From a virus, in the IMG/VR virus record IMGVR_UViG_3300043395_002142, positions 1 through 41,726 of that record: a DNA stretch of 41,726 nt; one strand, 5' to 3'. Shown here one piece after another: positions 13,103 to 20,250 of this stretch. A program made the position numbers and the translations under genes. Below the pieces are notes generated by a model that was given only the letters and a program-made list of their open reading frames with translations, did no database searches and was not told the origin of the DNA. Positions within the stretch are counted from its first letter, which is position 1; each line of letters begins with the position of its first letter.

Positions 13103-14019
13103 ATCAGCCAGTAAAACAACAAAGCCAAGCGTTGTCTCCTGTCTCTAAGATGAATCACCTTATGCAGCAATATAAGGGCCAGATTGAAGCCGCGTTGCCT
13201 AAGCATGTTACTCCCGAACGGCTTATGCGGATCTGCCTCACTGAGTACCGCCGTAATCCTAGACTTCAGCAATGCGACCCGGTGAGCTTTCTTGGGGCCG
13301 TTGTTACGGCTGCCTCGTTGGGCCTAGAGCCTGGGAGCGCATTAGGTCAATGCTATCTAGTACCGTACAAAAATGAGTGTGAATTTCAGATTGGCTACCG
13401 AGGCATGGTCGATATTGCTCGCCGGTCCGGAAATATCATTTCTCTGCAAGCTCGCGCCGTATACAAAGGCGACCATTTCAAAGTCATTTTAGGTACTGAA
13501 GATCAGATCGAGCACGAGCCCAAATACGAATCGTCAGAACTTACTCATGTCTATGCTGTCGCGAAACTTGTTGGTGGTGGAGTACAATTCGATGTCATGT
13601 CCGTCGCGGAGATTGATTCGATTAGAGCGCGCTATAGTAAGGCTGCCCAAGGAAAAGCCTGGACAGACAGCTATGACGAGATGGCTAAAAAAACCGTTGT
13701 ACGTCGTCTTTTCAAAATGCTACCGGCTAGTGTTGAGTTGGCCCAAGCCCTAGATGCAGAAGAAGACAAAACTACGGCTATTCTTGACGCTGATTATGTA
13801 GTGCCAGATTTCAAGCCAATTACTGAAAAGCTGAAAGCGGCATACGATGAGGAGCGTGAAGATTTTCTTGCTTCAGAACGCGCCGAATACTGCGAGGAGT
13901 TTTTAAAAAGACTCGATGCAGGTAAAAAAGCACCGGAAGTCTGTGGACAAAATCCGAGGGACTGGGCAAAATCGGCGACCAGAGAACAACTAGCGACTGC
14001 GCTTAGTTTGTTGGGCTGA
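13099..14019 (+). CDS. recT: RecT-family single-strand annealing protein
   Basis: The protein has 306 residues. The core signature runs from about residue 39: PERLMRICLTEYRRNP, then FLGAVVTAASLGLEPGS at 64-80, QCYLVPYKN at 84-92 and EFQIGYRGMVDIARRSG at 95-111, followed by MAKKTVVRRLFKMLP. RecT binds single strands and anneals them or promotes strand exchange, allowing phage recombination and concatemer formation. It normally has an exonuclease partner such as RecE; none was found here. The start overlaps the Gp157-like stop. A strong terminator follows at 14054. Its last 30 bases overlap a convergent minus-strand gene. Confidence 0.95.
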   Translation: MNQPVKQQSQALSPVSKMNHLMQQYKGQIEAALPKHVTPERLMRICLTEYRRNPRLQQCDPVSFLGAVVTAASLGLEPGSALGQCYLVPYKNECEFQIGYRGMVDIARRSGNIISLQARAVYKGDHFKVILGTEDQIEHEPKYESSELTHVYAVAKLVGGGVQFDVMSVAEIDSIRARYSKAAQGKAWTDSYDEMAKKTVVRRLFKMLPASVELAQALDAEEDKTTAILDADYVVPDFKPITEKLKAAYDEEREDFLASERAEYCEEFLKRLDAGKKAPEVCGQNPRDWAKSATREQLATALSLLG

Positions 14020-14169
14020 TTTGCGCTTTGATTTAGTGTTAGTTTCGATGCATGGGGGAGCCTTTTCCGAAGGCTCTCCCGTTTTTTCTGCCCAATCTTT
14101 AACAGTTTTCATTAAAACGGTAGCAACAACCGTTGCCACTGCCTCAAGAATTGGCACTAGCCAAATCAT
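13990..14169 (-). CDS. 59-residue membrane protein, last gene of the late block
   Basis: The ATG at 14169 overlaps the stop of the preceding gene (ATGA). The product has one hydrophobic span at about residues 2-20 (IWLVPILEAVATVVATVLM) and a very basic C-terminal tail (KSKRKSAQQTKRSR). The shape, a span followed by a charged soluble tail, fits a holin or other lysis-time membrane protein. It runs across the recT terminator and 30 bases into recT on the other strand. It is shorter than usual gene-calling limits. Confidence 0.6.
   Translation of the reverse strand: MIWLVPILEAVATVVATVLMKTVKDWAEKTGEPSEKAPPCIETNTKSKRKSAQQTKRSR
14054..14087 (+). terminator. intrinsic terminator after recT
   Basis: GGGGGAGCCTT (14054-14064) pairs with AAGGCTCTCCC (14070-14080) with one wobble pair and is followed by G and six T. 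It ends the rightward recombination block. It is embedded in the coding sequence of the convergent minus-strand gene at 13990-14169. Confidence 0.9.
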
Positions 14170-14432
14170 TTTAACACCGCATCAAGCAGCTTTAGACTTG
14201 CGTTCATTAACTGATTTAAGAGCAAGTTTGCTAATTGTGGGTTTTCGTAGGCGTCTTTGAGTTCGATAGCGATTTGATCGGCACCGCTTACGGCAGTTTT
14301 AAGAGCTACGACGACGGGCACAATTTTAGGCGCGTCTCGCCAGGATATTGCACCGTCCTCTTTGGCCGAAGCAATAGCGTTAGCCAGAACATCGAGCAAT
14401 TCTATGAATTCTTGAGTTTCTTTCAACGCCAT
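14166..14432 (-). CDS. small helical protein of unknown function
   Basis: The 88-residue protein (MALKETQEFIELLDVLANAI) is almost wholly helical and has two amphipathic stretches, one around VPVVVALKTAVSGA. Ala/Leu-rich helices suggest a small structural or oligomeric protein rather than an enzyme. It overlaps the preceding gene by ten bases and the following one by four. It lies between two genes with membrane spans at the end of the late block, so a lysis-related role is possible. No family is recognised. Confidence 0.55.
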   Translation of the reverse strand: MALKETQEFIELLDVLANAIASAKEDGAISWRDAPKIVPVVVALKTAVSGADQIAIELKDAYENPQLANLLLNQLMNASLKLLDAVLK

Positions 14433-14830
14433 GCCGCAACTCCGATCGCTATAGATTGTAAAAGGAGGATACCCACAATTATAGCAGTTACTTTGGAGCT
14501 AAACAAATTTACCGACACCTGTACTTGTGGAGCCGGAAGGTCCAGAGGAGGCATGTTTGCATGGAGCACTGGAGCTTGCATCTCTACCCTGTCGGGCATG
14601 GCGATTTCTGGCGTTGTCACGTTTACCACTGGCGCAGGTATTGGTCTTTCTAATAGTTCTGCCAAAATCGCATTAAAAGCCTGATCTCTGATAGAGATCT
14701 CTTCAAAAAACTTATGAAATAGGTCATTCACAGCGTCAATTTGATTTTCGGGCATTTGCACCGAATCAATTTTAATATTTGCCGGGCTTCTATGGTCAAC
14801 AAATTTCATGGTCGGCGTTACATCTGACAT
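14423..14830 (-). CDS. Pro-rich protein with C-terminal membrane anchor
   Basis: The protein has 135 residues. The N-terminal half is soluble and helical (QIDAVNDLFHKFFEEISIRD). A Pro/Val-rich linker follows (RPIPAPVVNVTTPEIAMP and further), and the last 24 residues form a transmembrane helix (KVTAIIVGILLLQSIAIGVA). A C-terminal anchor with an extended Pro-rich segment is unusual for virion proteins and could place the protein on the inner membrane during lysis or assembly. It overlaps both neighbours. The function is unknown. Confidence 0.55.
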   Translation of the reverse strand: MSDVTPTMKFVDHRSPANIKIDSVQMPENQIDAVNDLFHKFFEEISIRDQAFNAILAELLERPIPAPVVNVTTPEIAMPDRVEMQAPVLHANMPPLDLPAPQVQVSVNLFSSKVTAIIVGILLLQSIAIGVAAWR

Positions 14831-15081
14831 TTAAAAAACTCTTCTATTGTGGGTTTGGCATGATCTTTGCGATACCGCACCCACTGGACAGTTTCAATAA
14901 TTATCAGAAGTACCCAATTAACCACTAAAGGCCAGAGTCGATAATGATATGTGTAGACGAGCTTGATAATACAACCGACGAGCCCTAGCAAATGAAGAAG
15001 GGCCCGGTCTTTGACCAAAAAGCTCGCTACAAATATAGCTGTACCGGCCCACCCAATTATGGACCAGTGCATCTCCTCCAT
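14818..15081 (-). CDS. small multi-span membrane protein
   Basis: The protein has 87 residues from ATG at 15081, which shares its A with the fibre stop (TAATG). GGGGAT lies upstream. A longer start at 15111 lies inside the fibre gene. About three transmembrane helices are visible (IIGWAGTAIFVASFL, LLHLLGLVGCIIKLVYTY, LVVNWVLLIIIETVQWV), followed by a charged tail. It could be a class I holin; the weak resemblance to small YgjV-like inner-membrane proteins is an alternative. It starts a set of four small genes after the fibres. Confidence 0.6.
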   Translation of the reverse strand: MEEMHWSIIGWAGTAIFVASFLVKDRALLHLLGLVGCIIKLVYTYHYRLWPLVVNWVLLIIIETVQWVRYRKDHAKPTIEEFFKCQM

Positions 15082-16964
15082 TAGTATCCCCATCCGTGTA
15101 GAGGCGTCCAAGCTCCGGCAACATAGCCCTCAAAACGGTCTGTACTGCTATTATAAATGACCATGCCGTTGACGCCTGTTAGTGCGTCTCTTTGTGCTGT
15201 ACTCATGCGAGGCATAAGCAGAGCGCCGGTCGTGCTCGATATCTCAAGGGCCGCGCTACCTGCTGGCGTGGCGTTTTGACCCACCATCAATTTGGATTCA
15301 GCAATCAGCGTTGCCACATTTACATTTGCGGAGGCGTCCCGCTTCATAATACGGCTGGCAGTCGCTGCGCTCGTCGCGTTCAAAGTGTCGTCAACTGAAG
15401 TTGACACCTGCGCCGCTGTCTTGCCGCCTACGTTGGCGACCGTTGCCGCTGCGCTGCCAGGGCCGCTAGCTGTAACGTCCCCAGTCAGGGCCGTGACGTA
15501 GTTCCCAGTCGGTTGTTTGCCGTCGATCTGGGTTTGGATGGCGCTTGTGACGCCAGAGACATACCCAAGCTCTGTGGCTGTCACTGAGGATGCAGCCACG
15601 ACTCCGGAAGCGTTGGAAACCAAGGCTTTGCTTGCAGTCAGAGCCGCAAGTTTGCTAAGGCTGATCGCTGCCGCTCCAGCAATCTGGGTATCACTAACTC
15701 CGCCATCTGAGATTTTTAGCCCTGTCCCGCTTTTGGCGAGTGTTGCGCCATCAAGCTCTAGTTTGAAGACATTACCGTCAAGCTCAAGACCTTGCCCATC
15801 TGCCGCATATTGACCAGCGCCAGAGAATTGCGTCCAGGTAATAGCTGTGATGCCAAGCGTTCCGCCCTCATCAGACGTACAAACCCACCCGGTATCTTTT
15901 TGCGTGTTGCCTTGTTCAACAAAGGTGAACGCTGAGGGTACTTCTGCCCACGAATTCATGTCGGAGCTTCTGGCCCATGGCCCGGAGCTTGCCACATAAA
16001 TACCGTTATCGGCTGGCGTGTCCTGATTTTTAACTAGCACCCTTTGCTGATCTTGCAAAAGATGACCGTCAATGGTCAAAAGACCAGACAGACTAGGAAT
16101 ATTGGCAGTAGACGCAGCATGTACCGCATCTTTGAGGTTCAAACCTTGCGCCACACCGTCAACATACTGCTTTGTCGCCGCTTCCAGAGCTTGAGTCGGA
16201 TCATGATCAAGAATGAGATTCCCGGTCATCGTCCCGCCAGCCAAAGGAAGCTTATTCGCTGTATTGGTGTCAACATACTGCTTTGTTGCAGCGTGAAGGT
16301 TTAAGGTGGGATTGGCGTTCAAGGTGAGAGCGCCGGTCATTGTATCCCCGGCCTTTGCCACTTTGCCGTTGATGACCGTATCTTGTGCAGTATTGGCGCT
16401 GTCAACATACTGCTTGGTTGCTGCGCCAAGGGCTGCGCTTGGATCTGCGCTAAGTACAAGGAGGCCGGTCATAGTGTCGCCAGCCTTGGAAACTTTGCCG
16501 CTTATCGCAGTGTTAAGCGTTCCATCGGCTGCATCAACATACTGCTTGGAGGCTGCATGTAAAGCGTTGGTCGGATCAGCATTGAGCGTGAGATATCCGC
16601 TCATGGTATCGCCAGCTTTTGCTACGCGTCCGTTAATTTGACCTTGAATTGGTGCGAGCGTACCAACAAGATTAGCGAGTTGGGCCGATGTAACCGCGCT
16701 TTCGGTTATGCCGCCAGCCGTTGATACTAAGGCTTGTCCACCCGCAAGTGAGCCAAGGTAATTATCAACCTTAGCCCATTGCGAAAGACCACCGTTCCAT
16801 CGGTAGGTGCTGTTCGTATCAAGAACTAGCTTAACTTCACCGTCAACGGCACCCACACCAAGCAAAGAAAATGTGGGTACTGCATCACCCCAGTAGGCCG
16901 ATCCTCCACCACCGCCTCCACCGCCGCCGCCATTTTCAACTGGTAATTGAATAAAAGTAGTCAT
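15081..16964 (-). CDS. tail fibre protein with a polyglycine linker and repeats
   Basis: The protein has 627 residues. Ten consecutive Gly at about residues 12-21 form a flexible linker near the N-terminus. Four repeats with the pattern GDTMTG.L.L..DPT..L.AATKQYVD follow in the first half, a known repeat of phage fibres. A central beta-rich region has a sequence beginning DAVHAASTANIPSL, seen in many tail fibres. The C-terminus (LLMPRMSTAQRDALTGVNGM) is a typical trimeric tip or foldon-like end. AAGAGG lies upstream. It probably binds the host surface and follows the collagen-like fibre gene by 12 bases. Confidence 0.85.
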   Translation of the reverse strand: MTTFIQLPVENGGGGGGGGGGSAYWGDAVPTFSLLGVGAVDGEVKLVLDTNSTYRWNGGLSQWAKVDNYLGSLAGGQALVSTAGGITESAVTSAQLANLVGTLAPIQGQINGRVAKAGDTMSGYLTLNADPTNALHAASKQYVDAADGTLNTAISGKVSKAGDTMTGLLVLSADPSAALGAATKQYVDSANTAQDTVINGKVAKAGDTMTGALTLNANPTLNLHAATKQYVDTNTANKLPLAGGTMTGNLILDHDPTQALEAATKQYVDGVAQGLNLKDAVHAASTANIPSLSGLLTIDGHLLQDQQRVLVKNQDTPADNGIYVASSGPWARSSDMNSWAEVPSAFTFVEQGNTQKDTGWVCTSDEGGTLGITAITWTQFSGAGQYAADGQGLELDGNVFKLELDGATLAKSGTGLKISDGGVSDTQIAGAAAISLSKLAALTASKALVSNASGVVAASSVTATELGYVSGVTSAIQTQIDGKQPTGNYVTALTGDVTASGPGSAAATVANVGGKTAAQVSTSVDDTLNATSAATASRIMKRDASANVNVATLIAESKLMVGQNATPAGSAALEISSTTGALLMPRMSTAQRDALTGVNGMVIYNSSTDRFEGYVAGAWTPLHGWGY

Positions 16965-16976
16965 TATTCATTCCTC

Positions 16977-18632
16977 TTAGGCTGAAGGCGTTAGAGCCGA
17001 AGTGTAAGTCAGAAGCGAAACAGTATTTTTGATTTTTACGTTTCGGGTAACAACTCCGGCAATGTGTGCATAGTTGTTTCCAACTTGTAAAAATGCCGAA
17101 CCGCTTGGACCAGTAACAACGTACGTTGAAGCGTCATTCAAAACAGAGAAAGTACAGTTGTTGGCTCCCATGCTTGCATTGGCTCCAAGCAAATTAACGC
17201 CGTTTCCAACTGTTGCGTTGTTCGTGAAAGAACTATATCCGGCAAATACCAAACCAGAGGCCGCAATTCTAATAATGTCGGAACCATTGACGTTCACATA
17301 TGTGTTGACGATTTGGGCATATGTGGCTGTCGTCATGTCAAGAAACCGAGTACCACCATCAACCGTCAGATAGCTGTAGGTGTAGAAGTTGCCGCCTGAT
17401 AAAACGACATGAGTACCGCCAGTACCAGCAGCCGAAGCCATGGCGACTCTGCTCAATCCCACGTAAAGCGTACCGTTGCTTCCAACGTTGAAAATTTTTG
17501 AAGTCGTTGCGCTGTTTACGTTTTGCAGGTAGCAACCGCTAATTTGTACCTCTGTCGCGGTCGTCCCACTAATAGAAAGCAGAGCGGTTGTTGCATCGGC
17601 GCTAGTCATTAGCAAGTTTGAAATGCTTACCCTGTTATTGAGAGCGTTTACGTTAGTTCCGGTGATCGTATGCTGCCCAGTCAAACGTGTGGACACGTTA
17701 TCCATAGGGTTACACATCCCCTGTAAATGAACAGCACCGGGGATTGTGAGGTTTTCGGTGTAAACACCTGGAGGAATACGAATGATATAGCTGTTGCTAA
17801 TGCTTGGATTTGTACAAAGCGCAATACATCCAGCGATAGTGCTGGCATCGATGCCAACGGTCAAAACGCGAATGTTCGACATGGATAGGCCAGGAGGCGC
17901 AGCCCATTGCAAGTCGCCGCGCAAGAATTGCGATACTAGACCGCCCGTAATAGACACGGTTTGAGATGGGCCGTCATATGCTAATGGTGCTGTTGCTGCG
18001 ACGACGCCGCTAGAACCTGTATCCCCTTTTGGTCCTTGGGGGCCTGTTGGACCAGTTTCGCCTTGGATACCTTGAATTCCTTGCGGCCCTTGATCGCCTT
18101 GAATCCCCTGTGGCCCCTGGTCGCCCTGGTCCCCTTTAGGCCCTTGATCGCCTTGCGAACCTTGTGGACCTTGTGCCCCTGCCGGGCCAGCTTCTCCTTG
18201 CGGCCCTGCCGGACCAGCTACTCCTTGGATACCTTGGGGGCCAGCCGCGCCCGGCTCACCTTGCGGCCCTGCCGGGCCAGCGTCTCCCTGTGGGCCTTGC
18301 GGTCCAGCCGGTCCAGCGACACCTTGCAACCCTTGAGGGCCAGCCGGTCCAGGTTCACCTTGGGGACCAGCCGGACCAGCCGGGCCAGCGTCTCCCTGAA
18401 TACCCTGTGGGCCTTGTGGTCCCGGATCGCCCTGAGGCCCCTGTGGTCCAGGCTCTCCCTGTGGGCCTTGTGGTCCTGGTTCACCGCTACCCGTTCCATA
18501 ATGGACAACTGTTCCATCGTCGTCTTTGGATACTAATTTTTTGGAAACAGAATCGACGTATAAAACCGATGTACCAGCCGAAGGAGTTGGGACACCTGCA
18601 CCCGCTTCTGTTGCGATTTTTATCAAAGCCAT
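16977..18632 (-). CDS. collagen-like tail fibre protein
   Basis: The protein has 551 residues. After an N-terminal head that shares the lYVD..s..l..kdDdG motif with its upstream neighbour, residues 50-208 contain about 53 unbroken Gly-X-Y triplets, mostly GPQ, GPA and GEP, which should form a trimeric collagen helix. The remaining part, with repeating short strands such as [20 protein letters not shown], looks like a right-handed beta-helix of the kind found in phage spikes. The protein is thus a long stalk with a binding or enzymatic spike. No catalytic residues were identified. Its ATG overlaps the preceding stop. Confidence 0.88.
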   Translation of the reverse strand: MALIKIATEAGAGVPTPSAGTSVLYVDSVSKKLVSKDDDGTVVHYGTGSGEPGPQGPQGEPGPQGPQGDPGPQGPQGIQGDAGPAGPAGPQGEPGPAGPQGLQGVAGPAGPQGPQGDAGPAGPQGEPGAAGPQGIQGVAGPAGPQGEAGPAGAQGPQGSQGDQGPKGDQGDQGPQGIQGDQGPQGIQGIQGETGPTGPQGPKGDTGSSGVVAATAPLAYDGPSQTVSITGGLVSQFLRGDLQWAAPPGLSMSNIRVLTVGIDASTIAGCIALCTNPSISNSYIIRIPPGVYTENLTIPGAVHLQGMCNPMDNVSTRLTGQHTITGTNVNALNNRVSISNLLMTSADATTALLSISGTTATEVQISGCYLQNVNSATTSKIFNVGSNGTLYVGLSRVAMASAAGTGGTHVVLSGGNFYTYSYLTVDGGTRFLDMTTATYAQIVNTYVNVNGSDIIRIAASGLVFAGYSSFTNNATVGNGVNLLGANASMGANNCTFSVLNDASTYVVTGPSGSAFLQVGNNYAHIAGVVTRNVKIKNTVSLLTYTSALTPSA

Positions 18633-19051
18633 TAGATGAACCTCAAAATAGCAGTGCCCTGCAAGTCTATAACTACGCCAGGAGCAAAATAGGTCGTTTC
18701 ACGTAACCACGTCGTTTGTGTTGGTACTGTTACATCTGAATTGACTGAATGAAATTGCCAACCTTGTGAATATTGCAATTTGGAAAGAGCCACGGACAGA
18801 GAGTCGCCATCCAAAATGTATCCGTATTTTACCCCTGGAACGACATAATTCAAATCATCGCTGGTAAGGTCAACAACCCCTGTTTGTCCGTTGACGCTAT
18901 CGACTGCGCCGCCTCCTCCACCCGAACCAAAAACGACGATGGAGCCGTCGTCTCGCTTCATTTTAAAATTGCTGTCTGAAACGTCACAATAAAGCATGAC
19001 GCGATCAGCAGGAGGCGTTGCCGGTTCTGAGTTTTTGTAAATGCGGATCAT
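18632..19051 (-). CDS. small fibre-associated protein
   Basis: The 139-residue protein begins [20 protein letters not shown] and has the segment [20 protein letters not shown], the same plan as the N-terminus of the collagen fibre that follows. A run of five Gly and [19 protein letters not shown], a common fibre motif, come next. It may be an adaptor or a short fibre at the tail. Starts and stops overlap both neighbours. The shared N-terminal motif suggests that both proteins attach to the same virion site. Confidence 0.65.
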   Translation of the reverse strand: MIRIYKNSEPATPPADRVMLYCDVSDSNFKMKRDDGSIVVFGSGGGGGAVDSVNGQTGVVDLTSDDLNYVVPGVKYGYILDGDSLSVALSKLQYSQGWQFHSVNSDVTVPTQTTWLRETTYFAPGVVIDLQGTAILRFI

Positions 19052-19221
19052 TATGGCTCCAAAATTAACTGTCCATCGACGTACAAAGTACCGTCAATAG
19101 TTATTGGACCAAAGCAAGTCATTTGTTTATTTAAGGCAACAAGAACAAAAGCAAACAAAGGAATATTGTACCAGCCACTATGCCAATCTGTTCCGCTTAC
19201 TGTTGCCGCGATTATGGTCAT
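19051..19221 (-). CDS. 56-residue fibre-module protein
   Basis: Start and stop share bases with both neighbours (TAATG at 19221 and 19051). The product (MTIIAATVSGTDWHSGWYNI...) ends with ITIDGTLYVDGQLILEP, a short beta-hairpin pattern frequent in small phage fibre or tail-tip proteins. It is below the usual length for gene calling, but its ends leave little doubt. Its function, probably in the fibre complex, is inferred from the neighbours. Confidence 0.65.
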   Translation of the reverse strand: MTIIAATVSGTDWHSGWYNIPLFAFVLVALNKQMTCFGPITIDGTLYVDGQLILEP

Positions 19222-19559
19222 TAGCTAATTTCCTCAACCGCAACGGTTGGCGTACCTGCCTGACTCTTTGCATACAAGATAATTTGATCTGTAATATCGT
19301 AAAAGCGTTCTCCGCCAGCTGCGACAATCATTCCCACATAACCAGATGGCAAGGGACCTGCCAGATCGTAATTAGTTTTTATCTCGATGTTGCTCTGGTT
19401 CTGCACACACAAAGCGTTGCGCTGAGATAAAGGATTTAAGGGCAAAGGCGTCCAGGTGGTAGAATTTAAAACTACCTCCGTGACTTTTCCGCCCCTATTC
19501 AAACCTTTAGGGGATAATTCGCCCTGCGCGATTGTTGGCTGTGTTACACATTCCGTCAT
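19221..19559 (-). CDS. small virion protein, beta-rich
   Basis: The protein has 112 residues and no signal peptide or membrane span. The sequence (VVLNSTTWTPLPLNPLSQRN ... IEIKTNYDLAGPLPSGYVGM) alternates short strands and turns like a small jelly-roll or immunoglobulin-like domain found in tail accessory proteins. It is one of several small beta proteins between the ejection proteins and the fibres, linked by four-base overlaps. It may help attach the fibres; no family is recognised. Confidence 0.55.
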   Translation of the reverse strand: MTECVTQPTIAQGELSPKGLNRGGKVTEVVLNSTTWTPLPLNPLSQRNALCVQNQSNIEIKTNYDLAGPLPSGYVGMIVAAGGERFYDITDQIILYAKSQAGTPTVAVEEIS

Positions 19560-19936
19560 GGATTATTTGCCCTCCTGCGTTTCATATAACTCAGGATAGA
19601 CATTTTACCGCCGGACCCAGATCGAGACTCAAATTGTATCCTGAGATACTTAAATTCTACGTTCTGAAGTGTGTACATAATACAACCGTCAGTTTCGGAG
19701 ATCTTTTTCGTATATGAATCAGGATACACACGACACCAATGAACTTTATCTAGGGAGGCTTCGACGTTTACTCGGCTTGGGCTCAAGACGCTCGGTGAAT
19801 GTCCCGACCACCACGCCTGTATTGTGCCCATATCAAAGACACCGACGAAAACGACTGGAGTATAGAAGTCTCCTGCCATACTCGCGTCATCTGCCAGCAA
19901 CAATTCTTCGGTGCCGTCGTTTATTGCCACAATCAA
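19556..19936 (-). CDS. small virion protein with a discoidin-like sandwich
   Basis: The protein has 126 residues. The segment VNVEASLDKVHWCRVYPDSY and the end FKYLRIQFESRSGSGGKMSI have the pattern of galactose-binding/F5-8 type C sandwich domains, in which a Y-x-R-I/V-x-F strand lies near the end. Such domains in virions usually bind sugars or other proteins. It overlaps both neighbours by four bases. The following gene in transcription is another small beta protein. The role is likely in the tail or fibre base, inferred from place and fold pattern. Confidence 0.55.
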   Translation of the reverse strand: MIVAINDGTEELLLADDASMAGDFYTPVVFVGVFDMGTIQAWWSGHSPSVLSPSRVNVEASLDKVHWCRVYPDSYTKKISETDGCIMYTLQNVEFKYLRIQFESRSGSGGKMSILSYMKRRRANNP

Positions 19937-20250
19937 CCCTTAAGATAAATGACTGCTTTGATATTACCAGTACCGGAAGTATAGACCCATTTGACTCGGA
20001 TGTATCTATATCCAGCTCCAGTGACGTTCCAGATATGACCAGCCGATGAGGTCACAGATTGGTCGGAATCCAGCACTTTTACCCACCCTAGGGACGGATC
20101 AACCGAAGCCTCTAGGGTAAGAACACCCGCGAGGTCGGTGCCAGTGAAAAACACTTGAATAGCAAAGTCGATTTTACCGCCTAAATCAAAGTAGGCGCTG
20201 GTCGCGTTTGCTGCACCGGATTGCAATGGGATCAATTCAACTGAATTCAT
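19933..20250 (-). CDS. small virion protein, jelly-roll-like
   Basis: The protein has 105 residues. LTLEASVDPSLGWVKVLDSD and AGYRYIRVKWVYTSGTGNIK give the same plan as the next protein: a strand with an ASVD or ASLD motif, then a Tyr-x-Arg-Ile/Val strand and a Gly-rich turn. The two are probably distant duplicates. It is placed just after the 679-aa ejection-type protein with an ATGA overlap. The function is unknown beyond a likely virion role. Confidence 0.55.
   Translation of the reverse strand: MNSVELIPLQSGAANATSAYFDLGGKIDFAIQVFFTGTDLAGVLTLEASVDPSLGWVKVLDSDQSVTSSAGHIWNVTGAGYRYIRVKWVYTSGTGNIKAVIYLKG

Noticed and set aside
18036-18706. Plus-strand open frames across the collagen gene
   Set aside because: They arise from the biased codons of Gly-X-Y repeats on the other strand and have no start context or recognisable domain.
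15081-20250. Diversity-generating retroelement acting on fibres
   Set aside because: No reverse transcriptase gene or template/variable repeat pair was seen.
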